Shown here in pieces: positions 25,659 to 34,595 of a stretch of DNA of 64,000 bases (the stretch's first letter is position 1; every line of letters starts with the position of its first letter). The notes under the pieces are model-generated. The model was given only the letters and a program-made list of their open reading frames with translations. It was not told the DNA's origin and did no database searches. The position numbers and the translations under genes are program-made. This stretch comes from Aliikangiella sp. G2MR2-5 (GTDB taxonomy: Bacteria > Pseudomonadota > Gammaproteobacteria > Enterobacterales > Kangiellaceae): assembly GCF_015687155.1 (NCBI RefSeq), contig NZ_JADPQF010000001.1, positions 1,116,001 through 1,180,000 on the forward strand, in the 5' to 3' direction.

Positions 25659-25823
25659 CTATTCCTTTTTGTCGTTTTGAACCTCGTCGTCGTCAAACAG
25701 AATATCGACAGCGGGGGAGTCCAGGTCTTGAAACTGTCCATTACGTACAGCCCAAAATAGAATGGCTATGGCAACAATTAGAACTAGAACGGAAAGGGGA
25801 ATTAACCAATATATTACATCCAA
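25659..25823 (-). CDS. ccoS: CcoS, cbb3-type cytochrome oxidase assembly protein
   Basis: This 54 aa gene is too short for most ORF filters. Reading leftward from TTG at 25823 it gives MDVIYWLIPLSVLVLIVAIA, then ILFWAVRNGQFQDLDSPAVD and ILFDDDE. That is the CcoS pattern: LIPlS, one membrane helix, WAVrsGQFdDLEgPA, ILfDdd. AGGTAGG lies about 8 nt before the TTG. CcoS is needed for heme/copper insertion into the cbb3 oxidase. The oxidase genes ccoNOQP and ccoGHI are not in this window. Confidence 0.9.
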   Translation of the reverse strand: MDVIYWLIPLSVLVLIVAIAILFWAVRNGQFQDLDSPAVDILFDDDEVQNDKKE

Positions 25824-25879
25824 GAGATTACCTACCTATATAAACACTCGCCTAATAAGTTATATTCCCCTGTATTTGA

Positions 25880-26482
25880 CTATGAAGTGAATACTGGAGA
25901 AAGACCCGAGCCCCAGAAGACAATGGTTATGGCTAACATTCCAACCAGACTTACCATGCAAACTGTGAGAATGGAGCTGGCAAATAAAAAACCTTTTTCC
26001 TGGTTAATCCCCATGATCTTCGGAACGCCTTTATAAAGTAAGTTTACCGCCATAGCAATAGCTATCAGGCTAAAAAGCATATCGAGCCATAAAATTGGGA
26101 AGCTTCCAAGAATGCCGACTAGAAAGAGAGGCGTGCAACTATAGGCTGTCAGATTGACACATTCTGCCAGTGATGGAGCCGCGCCGTAGGTCTTCGCCAT
26201 CCACTGGATAAAGGCCGATATTACAAAGACTGCTACTAATATTGCAAAATAGGCAACAATTGAAAGATAAAGAGCACTATCGGAAGTCAACTTATGAGTC
26301 GCTCCGTCACCAACTGACCAGCCGACATATGTTGCGCCAATAAAGGCTGATACTGGGGGTATGGCTGCGAAAAAAATCAAAAAGGTCAAATAGATGTGAC
26401 TAATGCTCTGTTTTTGTTCACTTATCTTTTGCCACTCTTGAGATGGTCCGTAAAGTAGCGCTATTGCGTTGGTTAAAGACAT
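25880..26482 (-). CDS. Yip1-family integral membrane protein
   Basis: 200 aa with about five membrane helices. It begins with the characteristic cytoplasmic segment PSQEWQKISEQKQSI, followed by repeated helices and the GAAPSLAECVNLTAYSCTPLFLVG motif of bacterial Yip1/DUF1282 proteins. Function unknown. It lies 56 bp before ccoS on the same strand and could be co-transcribed. Confidence 0.75.
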   Translation of the reverse strand: MSLTNAIALLYGPSQEWQKISEQKQSISHIYLTFLIFFAAIPPVSAFIGATYVGWSVGDGATHKLTSDSALYLSIVAYFAILVAVFVISAFIQWMAKTYGAAPSLAECVNLTAYSCTPLFLVGILGSFPILWLDMLFSLIAIAMAVNLLYKGVPKIMGINQEKGFLFASSILTVCMVSLVGMLAITIVFWGSGLSPVFTS

Positions 26483-26579
26483 CTTATTCCCCTTGTTCTT
26501 ATATTAGGTCCTAGGGTTAATAATACACCTTGTCTAGGAATTATCAATTTCAGAAATATGTCGAACCAACGCGAATTAG

Positions 26580-27287
26580 TTAAGATAGAGCAAATGTTGA
26601 CAACAATCCTATAACGGCGCCGAAAACACCTCCCCAGACTACCAACCAGCCAAGATGCTTTTTAATCATATCTTGAACAATCTGTTTGACCAGAGAGGGA
26701 GTTAGTTCTTCCAGGCGAGCCGCAATTATTGATTCTACCTTGGACTTTATATCAGAAAGTACCTCTGGACTTTCTATTTCATCTTTAACAAGTTGTGAAA
26801 AGCTTTCTTCTTCAGTCATTTCAATTAGTGCAAACTTCATGTTTTCCATGAAAGGTTCTTTTAACGGTAAGAGCGCCTCCTGACCGCCGAACATATTAAG
26901 CATGCCGCCGAATGAAGACTCCATAATGGTTTTAAGAAGCTTTTCAAAAGCAGGGCTCATATCTACTTTCTCGATAACTGGAGCCAGATTCAATTTAACC
27001 TGTGTATTTTCATTGGTAGAAAGAAACTTATCTATATTGTCATCAGTAAAAAACTGTTCCATCATCATCGTTTTGATCGCTAATTTAAAGTCCTCAAAGC
27101 GAGCTGGAATAACGCCAGAGCCGTAAAGACCGGGTACTCTCTCAAAAAGCATGTGAACGGCTAGCCAGTTGGTAATGGCGCCTGAGAATGAGAAAAGGCC
27201 AATATTTAATATCAACGCGCTCTGAGTAAACAGTCCTAGAATGCAGCAGGCAAAAGATACTAGATTTGTTATTAAGCTCTTATTCAA
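26580..27287 (-). CDS. DUF445-family membrane protein
   Basis: 235 aa. Hydrophobic segments at both ends (about residues 5-40 and 212-233) flank a helical, charged middle. The N-terminal FSFSGAITNWLAVHMLFERVPGLYGSGVIPARFEDFK is the DUF445 hallmark. Function unknown. Confidence 0.82.
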   Translation of the reverse strand: MNKSLITNLVSFACCILGLFTQSALILNIGLFSFSGAITNWLAVHMLFERVPGLYGSGVIPARFEDFKLAIKTMMMEQFFTDDNIDKFLSTNENTQVKLNLAPVIEKVDMSPAFEKLLKTIMESSFGGMLNMFGGQEALLPLKEPFMENMKFALIEMTEEESFSQLVKDEIESPEVLSDIKSKVESIIAARLEELTPSLVKQIVQDMIKKHLGWLVVWGGVFGAVIGLLSTFALS

Positions 27288-27417
27288 AACAACTCCTTAA
27301 CACATAAAACAGTAATCAAAATTAAGACGGGTATTCTAGCAGAAAGATTGTCGTTGACTAGCTCGGGTGTTATCTTCATTAACATTAGAGGTTGCAACCT
27401 AATGGCGAGCGATTTTT

Positions 27418-28560
27418 GTGGAAGTCAGGTTTGTCGAAAGTATTGAGAAGATTGGAAAGGAGGTATGGAATTCTGTCGTAGATACTGATTATCCCTTCAT
27501 CCAGTACGAGTTTCTTCACCTTTTAGAGAGTTCAGGCTCGGTATGCTCTGACTCAGGATGGGAGACCTGTCATATCGTTGTTGAAAGCGGAAAAAAGGTA
27601 GTCGCGCTTGCTCCTTGTTACATAAAGCATCATGGTTTCGGAGAGTATGTTTTCGATTATCAATGGGCTCGAGCTTATCAACAACTCGGCTTTACCTATT
27701 ATCCGAAACTGGTAACGGCTATTCCATTTACTCCTGCTACAGGGAAACGTATCTATTGTTGCAGTGAAGTGAATAGAGCTGAAGTATTTAATTATATATT
27801 CGAAGCTGTGAATAAAGAAATTAAGTTGGAGCGTTTTCACAGTTGGCACTTATTGTTTGAAAGTCAGCCGTTGGAGAAAATCAGTGATAGGCTTCCTTTA
27901 CTAAAACGTACTGGAATTCAATATCATTGGTTTAACAAAGGCTATAACTCATTCGATGACTTCCTGAATGATTGCCGAAAGAAAAACAGGAAAAACATTA
28001 AAAGAGAACGTAAAAAGGTTGTCGAACAAAACTTAAAAATCAGGCGCATTCACGGACACGATGTAACTGAAGAGATGGCAAGTAAACTATTTGATTTTTA
28101 TCGTTTAACCTATCTGAAACGAAGTGGGCATCTGGGATATTTAAAAAAGGAATTTTTCACTCAACTATATTCCGATTTGCCGGGAAATACATTGTTAGTA
28201 GCAGCAGAGCGAGGTAAAAAGCTTGTTGCTGCATCATTATTCTTTCACGACAGTGACTCGCTTTACGGTCGATATTGGGGAGCCTTAGAAGAGTATGACT
28301 CTTTACATTTTGAGTTGTGCTATTACCAGGGAATAGAGTTTGCGATCAAAAACAAGTTAAAAAAGCTGGATGCTGGAGCGCAGGGTGAGCATAAGATTTC
28401 TAGAGGGTTCAAACCTGTAATGACTTCTTCGTTTCATCATATAGGCCTTGAATGCCTGCAAGCACCGATTGCTAAATTTCTACGAGAAGAAAACCGGTAT
28501 TTGAAGGCAATGTCTAGCCAACTTGAATCGAGATTGCCGTTTAAAAATGAAAATAAATAA
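27418..28560 (+). CDS. FemAB-like (DUF482) GNAT-fold acyltransferase
   Basis: 380 aa, starts at GTG. The sequence fits the COG3146/FemAB_like family of putative acyltransferases: PFIQYEFLHLLESSGSV, then the central KNRKNIKRERKKV and the conserved C-terminal GRYWGALEEYDSLHFELCYYQGIEFAI with DAGAQGEHKISRGFKP. No signal peptide, so cytosolic. The acceptor is unknown. It stands alone between DUF445 (divergent) and the M14 peptidase. Confidence 0.82.
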   Translation: MEVRFVESIEKIGKEVWNSVVDTDYPFIQYEFLHLLESSGSVCSDSGWETCHIVVESGKKVVALAPCYIKHHGFGEYVFDYQWARAYQQLGFTYYPKLVTAIPFTPATGKRIYCCSEVNRAEVFNYIFEAVNKEIKLERFHSWHLLFESQPLEKISDRLPLLKRTGIQYHWFNKGYNSFDDFLNDCRKKNRKNIKRERKKVVEQNLKIRRIHGHDVTEEMASKLFDFYRLTYLKRSGHLGYLKKEFFTQLYSDLPGNTLLVAAERGKKLVAASLFFHDSDSLYGRYWGALEEYDSLHFELCYYQGIEFAIKNKLKKLDAGAQGEHKISRGFKPVMTSSFHHIGLECLQAPIAKFLREENRYLKAMSSQLESRLPFKNENK

Positions 28561-28690
28561 TAGGTATTGAGTATTACTAAAGCTGTTTAATATTTACAGG
28601 GCGGTAATATTACCTTGTTATTGGCTCTACGAAGGTATTAGTATTTTTGAAGATAATAATAGATGTATTTTTTTGGAGCTAGCAAAGTCA

Positions 28691-30775
28691 ATGAACAAGC
28701 AATTAATCAAGGGGCCAAAGACAAAAATCTACAGCTCTGTCAGGAAAGCCGTTTTGGCCGCTCTTGCAATAACTTCCGCGTCATCCGGAGCAGCCGCTAC
28801 ATTGTCGGATTCTGTATCCCCTTATCTAGTTACGGCTCCTAGTTCTGATGTCGCAAGAAAGGTCGCTATATCCTACCATCACGGCATACTTAAAACCGAC
28901 TTTAAAAACAAACAGCTTGTTATCGACTTGACGCCTGATGAGGTAGAGAAATTAAGATTTCATGGCATTCAGGTAAAGTACAGTACTGAATGGGAAACTA
29001 AGTTTCGTGATTATCAGTTAAGTATTCAACAAAAGAAATTGGAAAACTCGGTTAATAAGTCTGCAGGCATCCCAGGTTTTGAATGCTATCCTACAGTAGA
29101 AGAAACGATGCAACAGGGAGCGTTGTTAGCAAGTGAAAACGATCAATATGCAGAGTGGATCGATATCGGGGATTCATGGAAAAAGGCAAATAGTTCGGGC
29201 GGCTATGACTTAATGGTCTTGAAAATCACCAACCGAAATATCGAAAAAGAAAAACCCGTTCTGTTTATTCATAGCGCGATGCACGCTCGAGAACTGACTC
29301 CCGCTGCGTTGACTTTGGACTTTGCTAAAAAACTTTTAAATGAAAAAGATACCGACGCAGACATTCAATGGCTTTTAGATGAAAGGGAAATTCATATTTT
29401 GTTTCATATGAATCCAGACGGAAGAAAGATTGCCGAAACAGGAGAGTACCAACGTAAAAACGCCAACAGCAACCACTGTCCGGGTGGCAATGTCGGGGTA
29501 GACTTGAATAGAAATTTTGCCTATTTCTGGAATACTACGGAATATGGTTCGAGCGGAAACGAGTGCGATCAAACTTATCGAGGAAAATCTGCAGAGTCAG
29601 AGCCAGAAACTCAGGCTGTATCCAATTACATTCGCAGTTTATTTGCAGATAGCCGGGGTGATAATGAGAGTGATGCTGCTCCGGCTGATACATCAGGCAT
29701 GCACCTGGATATTCATAGTTATAGCCAGTTGATTTTATGGCCCTATGGTCACACAGATACTCCATCACCAAATGCTAACGGATTTGAAGAACTTGGGAAT
29801 AAACTTGCATGGTTCAACAATTACACTCCGCAGCAAAGTGTAGGGCTTTACCCGACCGATGGTACTAGCGATGATGTTAGTTATGGCGAGCTTGGGGTCG
29901 CGGCAATAACCTATGAGCTTGGAACAGATTTTTTTCAAGCCTGTAATGATTATACATCTAAAATAAAGCCTGATAACTTACGTTCTTTAATTTATGCGGC
30001 GAAAGTCACTGAGGCTCCTTATTTGTTAAGTTCCGGGCCGGAAGTTGAGTTGATAAAGCTCAATGGTAGTAGTGAAAATGTGGTTGTTGCTCGAGGTGCT
30101 AATTTGGATATCGTTGCCCAAGCGAGCGCGATAAATACCAAGAAAAGTAGCCTGGGTAGAAGTGTGAGCAAGGTCGAATACTCTATTGACAAACACTTTA
30201 ACGATGCTCAGTCGACAGTGAGCGAGCTACCCGATAATGACGGAAATTTAACTGGTGTTGAGGAGTTCTCTGGGCAAATAAACACTGCTGAACTTAGTGA
30301 AGGAAGACATACCATTTATTTTAGAGCCTATAATCAGAGTGGCCAATCCGGAGTTGTTTCTGCAATGTTTTTTACAATTGGCGAAAATAGTTTGCCGGCA
30401 GCATCATTTGAATATAGTTGCCAGGAGCTAAGTTGCAGCTTTAATGCCGGAAATAGTTCCGATAGTGATGGCGATATTACAAATTTTCAATGGCAATTTG
30501 GAGATGGTGTTGAAGGATACGGCGAAATCATTGAGCATACGTATCCTGGTGAGGGGAGTTACGAGGTCGTGTTAACCGTCTATGACGATAAAGGAGCAAG
30601 AGCATCTACTGCACAGTCATTTGATGTTAAACAAGAGTCGACAGAAGAGGAAGACGAGGAAGAAGAAAACGAGCCAGAAGAAGAAAATGTGAGTTCTTCA
30701 AGTGGTGGAGGTTCTTTGGGTGGATGGTTAATCGCTATGTTTGCCTTTACCTATTTTCGCAGAATATTAAAATAG
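28691..30775 (+). CDS. Secreted M14 zinc carboxypeptidase with PKD domain and GlyGly-CTERM tail
   Basis: 694 aa from the ATG at 28691; a TTG at 28673 is possible but lies over the GGAG ribosome binding site. A signal peptide ends around residue 33-34 (SSGAAA). The M14 domain has the zinc pair H198 and E201 (MHARELTP), MNPDGR, VDLNRNF, LDIHSYSQLILWPYG (third zinc His) and ITYELGTDFF (catalytic Glu). A PKD domain (FNAGNSSDSDGDITNFQWQF) covers roughly residues 570-650. An acidic linker and the C-terminal GGGSLGGWLIAMFAFTYFRR form a GlyGly-CTERM signal, so a rhombosortase should process it after type II secretion. That protease gene is not in the window. Confidence 0.9.
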   Translation: MNKQLIKGPKTKIYSSVRKAVLAALAITSASSGAAATLSDSVSPYLVTAPSSDVARKVAISYHHGILKTDFKNKQLVIDLTPDEVEKLRFHGIQVKYSTEWETKFRDYQLSIQQKKLENSVNKSAGIPGFECYPTVEETMQQGALLASENDQYAEWIDIGDSWKKANSSGGYDLMVLKITNRNIEKEKPVLFIHSAMHARELTPAALTLDFAKKLLNEKDTDADIQWLLDEREIHILFHMNPDGRKIAETGEYQRKNANSNHCPGGNVGVDLNRNFAYFWNTTEYGSSGNECDQTYRGKSAESEPETQAVSNYIRSLFADSRGDNESDAAPADTSGMHLDIHSYSQLILWPYGHTDTPSPNANGFEELGNKLAWFNNYTPQQSVGLYPTDGTSDDVSYGELGVAAITYELGTDFFQACNDYTSKIKPDNLRSLIYAAKVTEAPYLLSSGPEVELIKLNGSSENVVVARGANLDIVAQASAINTKKSSLGRSVSKVEYSIDKHFNDAQSTVSELPDNDGNLTGVEEFSGQINTAELSEGRHTIYFRAYNQSGQSGVVSAMFFTIGENSLPAASFEYSCQELSCSFNAGNSSDSDGDITNFQWQFGDGVEGYGEIIEHTYPGEGSYEVVLTVYDDKGARASTAQSFDVKQESTEEEDEEEENEPEEENVSSSSGGGSLGGWLIAMFAFTYFRRILK

Positions 30776-30793
30776 AAAATTTTTAGTAAAAGG

Positions 30794-30823
30794 AAAAAAG
30801 CGCGAAACAATCGCGCTTTTTTT
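30794..30823 (+). terminator. Intrinsic terminator of the M14 peptidase gene
   Basis: Six A, GCGCG-aaacaat-CGCGC stem, seven T. The IS200 element begins 15 bp beyond it. Confidence 0.85.
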
Positions 30824-30837
30824 ATTGCCAACAGAAA

Positions 30838-30858
30838 ACCACGTCCTGAGGACGTGGT
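30838..30858 (+). repeat. IS200 left-end hairpin
   Basis: Perfect 9-bp stem with a TGA loop. In IS200-type elements single-stranded end hairpins are recognised by TnpA. Confidence 0.8.
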
Positions 30859-30950
30859 CATCTATGGTCGGCTTAGCCTGCCATAAGAATGACTGCTCAC
30901 GCACAATCCTTTGTTGAGTTATCCCCATAACTTAAACAAGAGGAAAATAC

Positions 30951-31382
30951 ATGAGCAGATTCAAGAGGGCGTCACATGTGCTATGGCATTGCCAATATCA
31001 TATAGTGTGGACGCCAAAATACCGATTCAGAATTTTAAAAGGCAATATGGGCCGAGCCGTTTATGGTTCGATAATTATATTCTGTGAGCAGCAAGGTTGT
31101 GAAGTGGTAGAGTTAAATGTACAAGTAGATCATGTGCATTTGTTAGTACTGGTGCCACCTAAACTGAGTATTTCAAAGTTAGTTGGCGTGCTAAAAGGGC
31201 GTTCGGCGATAAGGATATTTAACAAGTTTCCTCATCTGAGAAAGAAGCCCTTTTGGGGCAATCACTTTTGGGCAAAAGGATATTGTGTAGATACGGTAGG
31301 TGTGGATTCGGAGATGATTCGAAAGTACGTTAAGTACCAACAGAAACAGGAAGAACTTCAACAGAGTTTAGAGTTGAAATGA
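30951..31382 (+). CDS. tnpA: IS200-type Y1 transposase TnpA
   Basis: The 143 aa protein catalyses single-strand transposition. It starts HVLWHCQYHIVWTPKYRF, contains the HUH motif as VDHVHLLVLVPP (about residues 58-69) and the catalytic Tyr in the C-terminal helix IRKYVKYQQKQEE. Length and motifs are complete, so it may be active. AAGAGG lies about 8 nt before the ATG. Confidence 0.93.
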   Translation: MSRFKRASHVLWHCQYHIVWTPKYRFRILKGNMGRAVYGSIIIFCEQQGCEVVELNVQVDHVHLLVLVPPKLSISKLVGVLKGRSAIRIFNKFPHLRKKPFWGNHFWAKGYCVDTVGVDSEMIRKYVKYQQKQEELQQSLELK

Positions 31383-31403
31383 AGGCTGAATAGGGATAAC
31401 GAT

Positions 31404-31478
31404 GAGTGCCTTCTAAGATGGCACTCTCATGGCCCCCTTTTAGGGGGCTTAGTGCAAGACCACCTTCTAAGAAGGTGG
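31404..31478 (+). repeat. IS200 right-end hairpin series
   Basis: Three stems: GAGTGCC/GGCACTC (31404-31426), GCCCCC/GGGGGC (31432-31448) and CCACCTTC/GAAGGTGG (31460-31478). The first and last share the loop-side sequence CCTTCTAAGA, suggesting one was copied from the other. The last is the likely TnpA recognition hairpin; the middle one could act as a transcription stop. Confidence 0.75.
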
Positions 31479-31505
31479 ATTTTTACTATTGACTTATTTT
31501 GCTAA

Positions 31506-34433
31506 TCACAGTTTTGTAATTGGCTGACTTGTGCCTAGTCCTACGCCATAAACTAAAGCATTTAGAAATAGGCGATTAGTTGCTTTTGTTGAGCCTCGAA
31601 AAGCCGGTTGAGTAGCAAAAATTATGATTTGTCCATTACCTTTGCTTTCTCTGGTTAAAAGTGCAGCATTGGCAATTCTGTTACTAGCTTCAGGCCATAA
31701 TAAGCCACTCATTCTTAATTTGAGCTCGTATCCATCCGGCATGCTGGCCCATCCAATTTTTCGTGAGTTAGTTTTATCCTTAAAAGAAGCTGAAATTTTT
31801 TGCCAGACGTTTTTGTCCATTTCTTTATAGTAGCCGAATCTGGCTGGCGCTTGTGAACCCTGACCAGACATTAATATCGGTACATTTTGGACCAGTGCAG
31901 GGATAAACTCAGGTGTCCCATAAGTTAGCCAATGCTTCTGATCCATACGAGCTGAAACGATCGCGCCCGAAGGCATAAAGCGAGATTGCCAGGACTCTCG
32001 CTTCTGAAGTTCCTCAGTATTTAACTGAGAGGAGTCCTTGTCCCACGGAAAATCGACTTTTTCGAAAGCATTGTGTTGCCACGCTTGATCTACTTGTTCA
32101 AATTTTTCATTACCGGCTAACCATTCGCGAGTTAGATCGAGGTTGTATTTATCGATTTCCGGAAAGACGTCGGATAACTGTTTTATCTGAGAAATTCCTT
32201 TTTCAGACTTTACAAAGTCTAAAGCTGAGTGTCCGATTAATATTAGCGTTCCGCCTGTGTTAACCCAATCTTCGATTGCGTTTAACTCGTTTTCTCCAAA
32301 ATTGCCGTAAAAACGATCCGGAATTACAAGAGTGTTGTATCTCCGAAGATCAGCAAAAGTTAAGGTCGCACTGTCGAGGTGTGAGTGTCTTATTCCAAGA
32401 TTTTTATCAATGGTATGCCAGATTGCTCCGAAGTCATAGGTACTAATGCCGTTGCCTGTGAGTAATGCAATCTGCGGCTTCTTTAATATGTTAAAGTGGG
32501 CACCACCGATGTCGGGATAGTCGCCGTCACCTAATCCCTTGGTTATCGTACTTGCTTTTATTTTTACCTCTTTTGCTGTTTGCTCAACCAACGCTTCGAG
32601 ATTGCCGCTAAAAAACTCATTATCGTATTTGTTGACGATAATTGAGCCGCGAGAAAGAGATAAGTCAGCAAGCTTGGTTGGTTTATCTAAAATTCTAACC
32701 TGTACGCCTTGCTCCATAAGTCGAGCTGCAAAAGCAACCGATGCATCATCATCACCATCTACGCTATAGGCAATTACATTTTTGCTTTTTTCAAGGTTGT
32801 TAGAAGTCTTAGTTTCCGAGTAGGGTTGAATATTGCTGTCGATATATTGATTCAAGGTATAACCTTCAATTCCATGCATCATGGAAAGGTTCCAGGCTGT
32901 AGTGTCATACATTAGGCTCGAACCGTCTCTTAATACTCTTTGTCGCTCTTCAACCAAAACAGCATCCTCTATTTTTGCGTCAAATTCGAGTATAGCTGAT
33001 AGCAATCGGGCTTCAGGCTGTCTGTTACGTACTATTAAACTTCCTTTTGGAAGACCAATACTTCTTTTTTCTCCAAGTTGATTAACGGCATTTGAGAAAG
33101 CTGAATCTTTAGTTAATTCGTGGAGTTCAAAGCCCTGTAATTGGAGTAGAGCAACAAATTCTCTCCATCGTTTTAAATTTTTTGAAGGAGGGAAGGCAAA
33201 AGTTGTGTCTGCGTAGGGACTATCGGCAGAAATAACTTTTCTGCGGTCTTCCAGGTATTCGCGATAAATCGCTTTGGAATGTTTAGCTAGTGTGTCCAGG
33301 TTTTGAAGTGTGCTTAACAATTGATGATGAACAGATTCACGGTAGGTTAAAATCCGATCATTAGTTTGCCTTACACCATCTTCAGCCATTCGAGCCTGTT
33401 CGTAAAGTATATGAATGCTGCCTCTGAACTCTGCATAACTTGAGTAACCTGGATACAGGTTTTCGAACCACTCACCAGTAAAGTAAGGCCAGTTTTTTCG
33501 GTCAAAAGCGTTGGCCTGATCTTGAGCAAATTTCTCTCCCCATTTTTTAAATGCTTTAGCAAGGTTCTTATTGATTGGTTCTCGGGCTGGTGCAAATAAA
33601 AACGTTGATTGGGCACCCATTTCATGTGCATCAATCATTAGCTGCGGGTGCCATTCATTTATTGCTCTTACACGGCCTCTGGTCTCCGGGTGGACTCCCA
33701 ATATAAAGTCTCTGTTCAAATCAAAGAGGTAATGGTTTGTTCTTCCATAAGGCCAGATACCTGCATGCAAAAGCGACTGATCATCAATATTAGGCGCAAC
33801 ACCACGATTTTGTTGTAGAGCTTTGGTGAATCTAGCGCGCCCATCTGGGTTCATAGAAGGGTCGATCACTATTACCGAGCTATTTAACAGATTCAGCGTT
33901 TCCGGCTTTTGGGAGGCAATAAGGTGGTAAATGGCTGCCAGCGAGGCATCTGAGCCTGATGATTCATTACCATGTATAGAGTAGGCCATCCAGGCTACCG
34001 CTGGAAGCCTGGCAATGATGTTTTCTCCTTCAGTCTTACTTAATCCAACAGGGTTAGCCAGCTTTGCCAGGTCTGACTTGATACGATCAACTTTTTCCAA
34101 GTTATCTCTAGAAGAAATGATTGCGTAATAGAGAGGACGACCTTCATGGCTTCTGGCGTACTCGACTAGTCTTAAGTTATTACTTTGACTTTCCCAAGTT
34201 TTAATTACCTGTACTATTTGTTCAGGAGTAGCTGTTTTTTGTCCTACTGGAAAGTTGAGTAATTTGTTCGGACTTGTTATTTCCGGCCTGAACGGACCAT
34301 CTAAAAGTTGTCCTTTATAATCGATCCCAGGCAAAGGTGTTGGCTTCATCAGGAATGCTGCATTGGCTACAAAGGATGTAGATACCGTATAAATAACCAG
34401 ACTAAGGATTAAAAAGCTTTTTAAACCTCTCAT
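31506..34433 (-). CDS. Large secreted M14 zinc carboxypeptidase family protein
   Basis: 975 aa with a signal peptide (cleavage near VANA-AFL, residue 26). The M14 domain is at about residues 70-390: IHGNESSGSD gives zinc ligands H154 and E157, MNPDGRARF follows, and IDAHEMGAQ (H270) provides the third zinc ligand. The remaining 600 residues include a Rossmann-like, glutamine-amidotransferase-type region (VIPDRFYGNFGENELNAIEDWVNTGGTLILIGHSA), as in other large M14 proteins of marine bacteria. Probably an exported peptidase acting on peptides as nutrients. It converges on the GlyGly-CTERM M14 gene with the IS200 between them. Confidence 0.88.
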   Translation of the reverse strand: MRGLKSFLILSLVIYTVSTSFVANAAFLMKPTPLPGIDYKGQLLDGPFRPEITSPNKLLNFPVGQKTATPEQIVQVIKTWESQSNNLRLVEYARSHEGRPLYYAIISSRDNLEKVDRIKSDLAKLANPVGLSKTEGENIIARLPAVAWMAYSIHGNESSGSDASLAAIYHLIASQKPETLNLLNSSVIVIDPSMNPDGRARFTKALQQNRGVAPNIDDQSLLHAGIWPYGRTNHYLFDLNRDFILGVHPETRGRVRAINEWHPQLMIDAHEMGAQSTFLFAPAREPINKNLAKAFKKWGEKFAQDQANAFDRKNWPYFTGEWFENLYPGYSSYAEFRGSIHILYEQARMAEDGVRQTNDRILTYRESVHHQLLSTLQNLDTLAKHSKAIYREYLEDRRKVISADSPYADTTFAFPPSKNLKRWREFVALLQLQGFELHELTKDSAFSNAVNQLGEKRSIGLPKGSLIVRNRQPEARLLSAILEFDAKIEDAVLVEERQRVLRDGSSLMYDTTAWNLSMMHGIEGYTLNQYIDSNIQPYSETKTSNNLEKSKNVIAYSVDGDDDASVAFAARLMEQGVQVRILDKPTKLADLSLSRGSIIVNKYDNEFFSGNLEALVEQTAKEVKIKASTITKGLGDGDYPDIGGAHFNILKKPQIALLTGNGISTYDFGAIWHTIDKNLGIRHSHLDSATLTFADLRRYNTLVIPDRFYGNFGENELNAIEDWVNTGGTLILIGHSALDFVKSEKGISQIKQLSDVFPEIDKYNLDLTREWLAGNEKFEQVDQAWQHNAFEKVDFPWDKDSSQLNTEELQKRESWQSRFMPSGAIVSARMDQKHWLTYGTPEFIPALVQNVPILMSGQGSQAPARFGYYKEMDKNVWQKISASFKDKTNSRKIGWASMPDGYELKLRMSGLLWPEASNRIANAALLTRESKGNGQIIIFATQPAFRGSTKATNRLFLNALVYGVGLGTSQPITKL

Positions 34434-34595
34434 GTTACGACCCTTTATTATCAGTTGTTTGTTTAAATGCGTGTTTTTTTGAGGTTGGTAAGATGCTGTG
34501 TATTTTTAATAATATACTCCGAGCTAGCCGACATTAACATCGGCATATAAGTCGGTCAATAAAACCTCATAGTTATTTACAATTGAAACAAACAG

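Larger units (their letters stand above)
30838..31490 (+). mobile_element. IS200-type insertion sequence (IS200/IS605 family)
   Basis: The element contains one tnpA and no tnpB. The left end has the perfect hairpin ACCACGTCC-tga-GGACGTGGT (30838-30858). The right part, after the tnpA stop, carries three successive hairpins ending with CCACCTTC-taa-GAAGGTGG (31460-31478). The family cuts subterminal to such hairpins and leaves no inverted repeats or target duplication, so the exact borders are uncertain by about 15 bp. Length of about 650 bp is normal. It sits between the ends of two convergent M14 peptidase genes and damages neither. Confidence 0.85.

Noticed and set aside
30951-31382. REP-associated tyrosine transposase (RAYT) in place of an IS
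   Set aside because: Own end hairpins and the IS200-length protein fit a classical IS200 element; no scattered REP palindromes resembling these ends were noticed.
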